Shown piece by piece: positions 58,162 through 64,000 of a DNA stretch of 64,000 nucleotides. The position numbers were made by a program, and so were the translations under genes. Source of the DNA: a bacterium. Its GTDB lineage: Bacteria; Armatimonadota; Zipacnadia; Zipacnadales; UBA11051. The notes under the pieces were generated by a model that was given only the letters and a program-made list of their open reading frames with translations, did no database searches and had not been told where the DNA came from. The DNA lies in contig JAJFUB010000080.1 of NCBI GenBank assembly GCA_021372615.1, positions 1-64,000 of the forward strand, given 5' to 3'. Each line of letters begins with the position of its first letter. The first letter of the stretch is position 1.

Positions 58162-59011
58162 CCTGGCGGAGTACCTGCAGTCGCCCTTCGTGTGGCGGGC
58201 AGCGTTGGGGTTGCTGTTCATCGCGATCAACGCGGCCCTGGCCGGGGCCTTCGCGGCCTTTCGCAGCGCCACGTTCCTGATCTCCGGCGCGGCGCACGCG
58301 GCCCTGGCGGGAGCGGCGCTGGTGCTGGTGGCGGGCGGGGCGCTGGCCCAGAGCGACATCAGCCCCGTGCTGGGTGGGGCGGTGTTCGCCATCGGCCTGG
58401 CCCTGCTTGCCGCCGCCGCGCGGGATACGCAGGGACAGCGCGAGACGGATGTCACCATCGGCGTGGGCTTCGCCTTCTCGATGGCGCTGGCCGTGCTGCT
58501 CATCTCGCTGATCCCCGACAAGGCGGCGCGCGTGTGGGGTATCCTGCTGGGGGACTTGCTGCTGCTGACCGCCGGCGACCTGTGGGTCCTGGGCCTGACG
58601 ACCGCGCTGATCGTCCTGTGCTTCGCGATCTTCTGGCGGCCGTTCATCTTCGTGACCTTCGACATGGAGGGAGCGCAGGCGTTCGGCCTGCGCGCCGCTC
58701 CGTACAACTACCTGCTCTTTGCGCTGATCGGCCTGTCCACGGCGGTGCTGCTCAAGAGCGTCGGGGCCATCGTGGTCTTCGCCATGCTGGCGGCGCCCGC
58801 CGCGACGGCCCGGCTCCTGGCCCACTCGGTGCGCCGCACCATGGCCTACGCCTTCCTGATCGCCCTGCTCTCCGGCGTCGTGGCCTTGCTGCTCTCGAGC
58901 GTCGTGCGCTTTTCGGTCAGCGGTCTGGCGGCCCTGCTGGCCTCGGGCAGCTACTTCGTCGGCCGGGGCTATGTCTGGCTCGCAGAGCGACAGGTCGCCA
59001 ACAGCGCGTAG
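58154..59011 (+). CDS. Zn/Mn-type ABC transporter permease (ABC-3 family)
   Basis: 285 residues with about eight hydrophobic segments. ABC-3 family features include the conserved strings FRSATFLISGAAHAALAGAAL, TDVTIGVGFAFSMALAVLLIS and SVGAIVVFAMLAAPAATARLL. It would form the channel for the adjacent ATPase. GAGG lies 6 nt before the ATG, inside the ATPase gene. The exact metal is not evident. Confidence 0.92.
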   Translation: MADLAEYLQSPFVWRAALGLLFIAINAALAGAFAAFRSATFLISGAAHAALAGAALVLVAGGALAQSDISPVLGGAVFAIGLALLAAAARDTQGQRETDVTIGVGFAFSMALAVLLISLIPDKAARVWGILLGDLLLLTAGDLWVLGLTTALIVLCFAIFWRPFIFVTFDMEGAQAFGLRAAPYNYLLFALIGLSTAVLLKSVGAIVVFAMLAAPAATARLLAHSVRRTMAYAFLIALLSGVVALLLSSVVRFSVSGLAALLASGSYFVGRGYVWLAERQVANSA

Positions 59012-59012
59012 C

Positions 59013-59080
59013 GGCGCGATCCATCGCGCTCGCCGTACAGGACCATTCCCACAGACTCCCCGGGCGCGATGAATCGCGCC
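59013..59080. repeat. Pair of GGCGCGAT palindromes
   Basis: GGCGCGAT-CC-ATCGCGC (59013-59029) and GGCGCGAT-GA-ATCGCGCC (59063-59080), with 33 nt between. They lie between the permease and SIS genes. Confidence 0.75.
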
Positions 59081-59104
59081 ACTACATGAAGGACTGACCT
59101 ACCC

Positions 59105-60163
59105 ATGCCTACCGACAAGTACCCCCACCAGATGCTGCGTGAGATCCATGAGCAGCCCCAGGCCATCCGCGAGACCCTCACCAAGGAGGGCGCGCGCATC
59201 GCGGAGACCGCCGCGGTCTTGCGCGAGCGCAAGCCGCGCTTCGTCATCCTCGCGGCCCGCGGCACCTCCGACAATGCCGGCACCTATCTGCGCTACATCG
59301 TCGGCGCCGTCAACGGGATGGTCGTGGCGCCGGCGGCCCCGTCGCTGCTGACCGTCTACGGCAGCCACATGCACATTGAGGACACCGTCGTCATCGGCAT
59401 CTCGCAGTCGGGGAAGGCGACCGACGTGATCGAGGTGCTGGAGGCCTCGCGACAGCTCGGGGCGATGACCGTGGCGCTGACGAACACGGCCGACTCCCCG
59501 ATCGTCCAGGCGGCGGAGTTCCCGCTACTCACCCACGCCCACGAGGAGAAGGCAGTCGCCGCCACCAAGACCTACACGACCGCGCTGACGGCCCTGTACC
59601 AGTTGGCGGCGTGTTGGGCGGAGCGGACGGACCTGCAGGAGGAGATCGCGCAGGCGCCCGCGGCCATCGAGCAGGTCTTCGCCGACCTGGAGCCCTGGAT
59701 CGCCGACCGGTCCGAGCGCTACCGCTACATGGACACCTGCACGATTCTGGCGCGCGGGCTGAACTACGCCACTGCCAAGGAGATCGGGCTGAAGCTGCAG
59801 GAGACCTGCTACATCAACCCCGAGCCGTGGAGCGCCGCGGACTACATGCACGGCCCGATCGCGGCGCTGAACCCGGGCGACCCGGTGGTCCTGATCGCCC
59901 CGCAGGGGGCCTCGCTGGACTCGATGCTGGAGGTCGGCGCCGCGGTGCAGGAGAGGCAGGGGGAGATGGTCGTGTTCTCGGACGACGAGGAGGCGCTGGC
60001 GCTGGCGACAGTGCCGATGAAGCTCCCGCCCCTGGGCAAGTCCTATTGGTCGCCGATCGTGATCGCCGCAGCAGGGCAACTGTTCGCGTACTACCTGGCG
60101 GTCCACAAGGGGCTGAACCCCGACCAGCCACGGGGGCTGCACAAGGTAACGTTGACGTACTGA
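59105..60163 (+). CDS. SIS-domain sugar isomerase/deaminase (GlmS-type, NagB-II-like)
   Basis: 352 residues with two SIS domains. The first has FVILAARGTSDNAGTYLRYI and VVIGISQSGKATDV (the phosphate-binding Ser loop); the second has ILARGLNYATAKEIGLKLQETCYI and PWSAADYMHGPIAAL (the GlmS-type HGP). It lacks the glutamine amidotransferase half of GlmS, so it probably deaminates or isomerises a hexosamine phosphate, as in the NagB-II group. It fits use of amino sugars freed by the heparinase-like enzymes. The start is ATG at 59105. Confidence 0.85.
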   Translation: MPTDKYPHQMLREIHEQPQAIRETLTKEGARIAETAAVLRERKPRFVILAARGTSDNAGTYLRYIVGAVNGMVVAPAAPSLLTVYGSHMHIEDTVVIGISQSGKATDVIEVLEASRQLGAMTVALTNTADSPIVQAAEFPLLTHAHEEKAVAATKTYTTALTALYQLAACWAERTDLQEEIAQAPAAIEQVFADLEPWIADRSERYRYMDTCTILARGLNYATAKEIGLKLQETCYINPEPWSAADYMHGPIAALNPGDPVVLIAPQGASLDSMLEVGAAVQERQGEMVVFSDDEEALALATVPMKLPPLGKSYWSPIVIAAAGQLFAYYLAVHKGLNPDQPRGLHKVTLTY

Positions 60164-60173
60164 GGGTGTCGTC

Positions 60174-60318
60174 TCAGTAGCGCTCCATGAACTGCTCTTC
60201 GGTGATGCCGACGCCGCGCAGTATGCCACGCAGCAGGTCGCGCTTGATCTGCGTATGTCGTGGGATCGCTATCGTTGCGGCACCTCAACCGTCTGGTAGG
60301 GCAGGAAGCGCTGTTCTC
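60174..60318 (-). pseudogene. Remnant of a HicA-type toxin gene
   Basis: In the minus strand, the last 37 or so codons read GAATIAIPRHTQIKRDLLRG and LRGVGITEEQFMERY, then TGA. This matches the IPxHxEIKxGTLRxILRxxG C-terminus of HicA mRNA interferases. Upstream the frame is broken by a TGA at 60285, and the expected strand (RFLPYQTVEVPQR) is found in a different frame up to purF. The N-terminal dsRBD core is missing and no HicB antitoxin gene is seen. It is therefore a decayed fragment. Confidence 0.6.
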
Positions 60319-61800
60319 CTATCCCCCCGCCTCCGCCGTCTCTTTCGGCTTCTCCAAGTCGAACTTCGTCACCTTGATCTCCCGCGGGACGGGGATCGGG
60401 TACTGGCGGTCGAAGCAGGCGGTGCAGAAGTTGGTCTTCGGGAGGCCGACCGCCTTGACCAGGTTCTTGATGTCCAGGTACTCCAGGCTGTCGGCATCGA
60501 GGAGGTCGCGGATCTCCGGCACTGTCAGGCGCGCCGCGATCAGTTCCTTGCGGCCGGCCGAGGTGTCAATGCCGTAGAAGCACGGGTACTTGATGGGGGG
60601 GCTGCTGATGCGCAGGTGGATCTCCCGCGCGCCAGCCTCTCGGAGGAGCGCCACCTCGGGGCCAGTGGTCGTGCCGCGCACGATCGAGTCGTCCACGACA
60701 ATGACCCGCCGCCCCGCGAGGTTCTCTCGCAGCGGCGTCAGCTTCATCTTCACGCCCAGGTCGCGCAGGCGCTGGTCCGGGGCGATGAAGGTGCGGAAGA
60801 TGTAGCGGTTCTTGATGAGGCCCTCGCCATAGGGAATCTTGGAGACCTGGGCGTAGCCCATGGCGTGGGGGAGGGCGCTCTCGGGGACCGGGATGACCAG
60901 GTCGGCGTCCACCGGGGCCTGCTGGGCCAGCAGGTGCCCCATGCGCAGGCGCGCCATGTAGACCGACTTGCCGTAGATATGGCTGTCGGGGCGGGCGAAG
61001 TAGATGAACTCGAAGATGCAGCAGGACTTGCGCCCCGGGTCCACGGCCTGGATGGCGTTGAGGCCGTCGGCGCTGAGGCTCACGATCTCCCCGGGCTGCA
61101 CCTCACGCACGAACTCCGCGCCGATGACGTGCATGGCGCAGGTCTCGGAGGTGATGATCCAGCCGCTGCTGTTGAACTGCCCGATCGCCAGCGGCCGCAC
61201 GCCGTTGGGATCGCGCACCGCCAGGAGCTTGCCGGGGGCCACGATCCCCAGCGAGTACGCGCCGCGCATGTGCTTCATCGCCGCGGCGACGGCCTCCTCG
61301 ATCGTGTCCCCGCCCATGGCCTCGATCAGCTTGACGATGACCTCGGTGTCGCTGGTGGCTTGGAACTCGATGCCCCGCTTTTCCAGGTCGTGCCGCAGGG
61401 CCGTCGTGTTGATGAGATTGCCGTTGTGGGCGACGGCGAACGGACCCCACTTGCCCTCGCCCAGCATCGGCTGGGTGTTGACGTAGGTGTTGCCGCCGGT
61501 GGTGGAGTACCGCACATGGCCGAGGGCCACGTCGCCCTGCATGTCGCGGATGATCTGCTCGTTGAAGACCTGCGCGGCCAGCCCCAGGCCCTTGTGGTGC
61601 TTGAGTTCCTGGCCGTCCCAGACGGCGATGCCGGCGCCCTCCTGGCCCCGGTGCTGCAGGGCATAGAGCCCGAAGTAGGTGAAGTTGGCGACATCCTGGC
61701 CGGGAGCGTAGATGCCGAAGACGCCGCACGCGTCCCGCCAGGCGTCATCCCCGCCGCCACAACCGGTACATCCTCGGCCGCACGCGGTTTCCGCAACCAT
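60319..61800 (-). CDS. purF: Amidophosphoribosyltransferase (purine step 1)
   Basis: 493 residues. It makes 5-phosphoribosylamine from PRPP and glutamine. A short propeptide precedes the N-terminal nucleophile Cys25 in DACGVFGIYA. The Ntn glutaminase half has LQHRGQEGAGIAV and GHVRYSTTG; the PRTase half has the PRPP loop VIVVDDSIVRGTTT. Cysteines in CIFEFIYFARPDS and NFCTACFDRQ are those that bind a [4Fe-4S] cluster in the Bacillus-type enzyme. The propeptide here is unusual in containing three more cysteines (CGRGCTGC). AGGAAGG is 8 nt before the ATG at 61800. It follows purE by 29 bp in the same operon. Confidence 0.96.
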   Translation of the reverse strand: MVAETACGRGCTGCGGGDDAWRDACGVFGIYAPGQDVANFTYFGLYALQHRGQEGAGIAVWDGQELKHHKGLGLAAQVFNEQIIRDMQGDVALGHVRYSTTGGNTYVNTQPMLGEGKWGPFAVAHNGNLINTTALRHDLEKRGIEFQATSDTEVIVKLIEAMGGDTIEEAVAAAMKHMRGAYSLGIVAPGKLLAVRDPNGVRPLAIGQFNSSGWIITSETCAMHVIGAEFVREVQPGEIVSLSADGLNAIQAVDPGRKSCCIFEFIYFARPDSHIYGKSVYMARLRMGHLLAQQAPVDADLVIPVPESALPHAMGYAQVSKIPYGEGLIKNRYIFRTFIAPDQRLRDLGVKMKLTPLRENLAGRRVIVVDDSIVRGTTTGPEVALLREAGAREIHLRISSPPIKYPCFYGIDTSAGRKELIAARLTVPEIRDLLDADSLEYLDIKNLVKAVGLPKTNFCTACFDRQYPIPVPREIKVTKFDLEKPKETAEAGG

Positions 61801-61829
61801 GGGCAAAGCCTTCCTGTCTGTGCAGCTCG

Positions 61830-62318
61830 CTAGAGCTCTTGTTCGACCTGCTGCGCCTTCTCGATGACCTTGGCGGCCATCTGGGCCCGCAACGCCTGCA
61901 GGCGCTCGGCCAGGGCGGGGTCGCTGAGGGCCAGGATCTCGGCCGCCAGCAGCCCGGCGTTCCGGGCGCCGTTGATCCCCACCGTCGCCACGGGAATCCC
62001 CGGCGGCATCTGCACGATGGCATAGAGCGCGTCCACGCCCTGCAGGGCCCCGGAGTTGATCGGCACGCCGATGATGGGCAGCGTCGTGAAGGCCGCCAGC
62101 ACGCCGGGCAGGTGGGCCGCCATGCCCGCCCCGGCGATGATGACCTTCAGGCCGCGCTCCGCGGCGGTCTTGGCCCACTCGGCGGCGCGCTCGGGTGTGC
62201 GGTGGGCCGAGGCCACCGTGGCCTCGTACGACACCCCCAACTCCTTGAGCGCCGCGGCCGCGTCCTTCATGATCGCGGCGTCGGAGTCACTCCCCATGAT
62301 GATGCCGACCAGTGCCAT
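61830..62318 (-). CDS. purE: N5-carboxyaminoimidazole ribonucleotide mutase
   Basis: 162 residues. [13 protein letters not shown] and [11 protein letters not shown] are the substrate-binding motifs of class I Pur[24 protein letters not shown] is also typical. It converts N5-CAIR to CAIR in purine synthesis. GGAG lies 8 nt before the ATG. No purK is adjacent. It stands between purD and purF on the same strand. Confidence 0.96.
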   Translation of the reverse strand: MALVGIIMGSDSDAAIMKDAAAALKELGVSYEATVASAHRTPERAAEWAKTAAERGLKVIIAGAGMAAHLPGVLAAFTTLPIIGVPINSGALQGVDALYAIVQMPPGIPVATVGINGARNAGLLAAEILALSDPALAERLQALRAQMAAKVIEKAQQVEQEL

Positions 62319-62349
62319 AGCGTCGTCTCCTGCGTGGCCGAGGGCCGTT

Positions 62350-62442
62350 GGAGGGGCCGGCTATCAGCCGGCCCGCCGTCGGCCTCGATGACCACTTGCT
62401 GGTGTGCGCAGGAGTGCGGGCCGGCTGATAGCCGGCCCCTCC
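62350..62442. repeat. Inverted pair of GGCCGGCTATCAGCCGGCC palindromes
   Basis: GGAGGGGCCGGCTATCAGCC (62350 on) and its inverted copy ending GCCGGCCCCTCC (62442). Each arm is itself a palindrome (GGCCGGCT/AGCCGGCC). They lie between purD and purE. Confidence 0.85.
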
Positions 62443-62455
62443 TACGGCCACGGCC

Positions 62456-63717
<1,262 letters not shown>

Positions 63718-63721
<4 letters not shown>

Positions 63722-64000
63722 TGCTCAAAGCTCCGAATGTCAGTGTCGTGGAAGGTGCGGAAGCCGGGATCGAACATGGCGTCAATGGAGCCGACCGGAC
63801 CATTGCGGTGCTTGGCGATGATGATCTCGGCCACGTCGGGCCGCTGCTCCTCGTGGGCCTGCGGCTGGGCCGGCGTGTCCCCCTTGCCCTGTTGGCCCTG
63901 CTCCAGCTTCTTGCGCCGCTCGTAGTACGCGGGGCGGTACAGAAAGCAGACGAGGTCGGCTTCGGCCTCGATGGAGCCGCTTTCGGCCAGGTCCGACAGG
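63718..64000 (-). CDS. dnaB: Replicative DNA helicase DnaB, 3' end only
   Basis: The last 93 codons. LSDLAESGSIEAEADLVCFLYR and VAEIIIAKHRNGPVGSI are the RecA-fold C-terminal motifs of DnaB (normally SDLRESGAIEQDAD...AEIIIAKQRNGP). The gene runs off the window edge at 64000. An inserted loop rich in Gln/Lys (KKLEQGQQGKGDTPAQPQ) replaces the usual short YYxP turn. It overlaps purD by 4 bp, so a housekeeping gene and the purine genes share a transcript. Confidence 0.93.

Noticed and set aside
61801-62178. N-terminal extension of purF through purE
   Set aside because: The frame stays open, but the residues overlap purE and are unlike PurF. The ATG at 61800 has a good ribosome site and yields the expected propeptide and Cys nucleophile.

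Overview
This 64 kb window is GC-rich bacterial chromosome. The best taxonomic hint is a type II pseudopilin (47034-47702) whose N-terminus runs from the class III prepilin motif into an [13 protein letters not shown] stretch and ends in an H-X9-DG motif. That combination is typical of Armatimonadota. Several signal-peptide-bearing heparinase-like, beta-helix and glycoside-hydrolase-like proteins fit a free-living polysaccharide degrader of that phylum or a neighbour. The assignment is inference, because there is no rRNA here and I recognised no tRNA.

Layout. 1-4.6 kb: a beta-propeller protein, a CDF metal exporter, an iron-sulfur flavoprotein, a class I aldolase and a DUF559 nuclease gene bracketed by palindromic repeats. 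5-12.8 kb: a giant secreted heparinase-like protein and a secreted SpoIVB-type (S55) peptidase fused to a beta-propeller. 13-15.9 kb: a BlaI/BlaR1-like regulatory pair with a clear promoter-operator, then a Gfo/Idh/MocA oxidoreductase. 15.9-22.6 kb: a second heparinase-like protein, a small DUF4375-like gene wedged between two copies of the start of the next gene, that gene (distantly deoxyhypusine-synthase-like), a PfkB kinase behind a 44-bp tandem repeat, and an isochorismatase-fold hydrolase. 22.6-23.5 kb: a strong promoter, a roughly 300-nt highly structured untranslated RNA ending in a perfect terminator, and then a sigma-70-like factor. 23.7-30.8 kb: a TIM-barrel isomerase, a GHL10-like glycosidase, a KDPG aldolase-VOC fusion, a HAD phosphatase and a frameshifted MATE transporter. 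30.8-40.8 kb: a tightly packed minus-strand operon (heparinase-like, beta-helix, TIM-barrel hydrolase) beside another large hydrolase. 40.9-43.7 kb: a single-chain MmeI-type restriction-modification enzyme. 43.7-49.3 kb: an MBL hydrolase, an alpha/beta hydrolase, a GlsB-type membrane protein, the pseudopilin and a transaldolase. 49.4-54.8 kb: four minus-strand exported proteins, two of which share an uncharacterised domain. 55-60.2 kb: a CpsB-type phosphatase, a DUF4349 lipoprotein, hemerythrin plus Zn/Mn ABC transporter genes, and a SIS sugar isomerase. 60.2-64 kb: a hicA remnant, then purF, purE, purD and the 3' end of dnaB on the minus strand.

How the genes may work together. The exported lyases and glycosidases could cut uronate-rich or sulfated polysaccharide outside the cytoplasm. 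The KDPG/KHG-type aldolase, Gfo/Idh oxidoreductase, TIM-barrel isomerase, class I aldolase, transaldolase and PfkB kinase could feed the products into central metabolism. The purine genes and dnaB are housekeeping. The most promising undescribed elements are the structured RNA at 22617-22918, the domain shared by the two exported proteins at 52316-54169, and the DUF4375-like insertion at 18708-19358.
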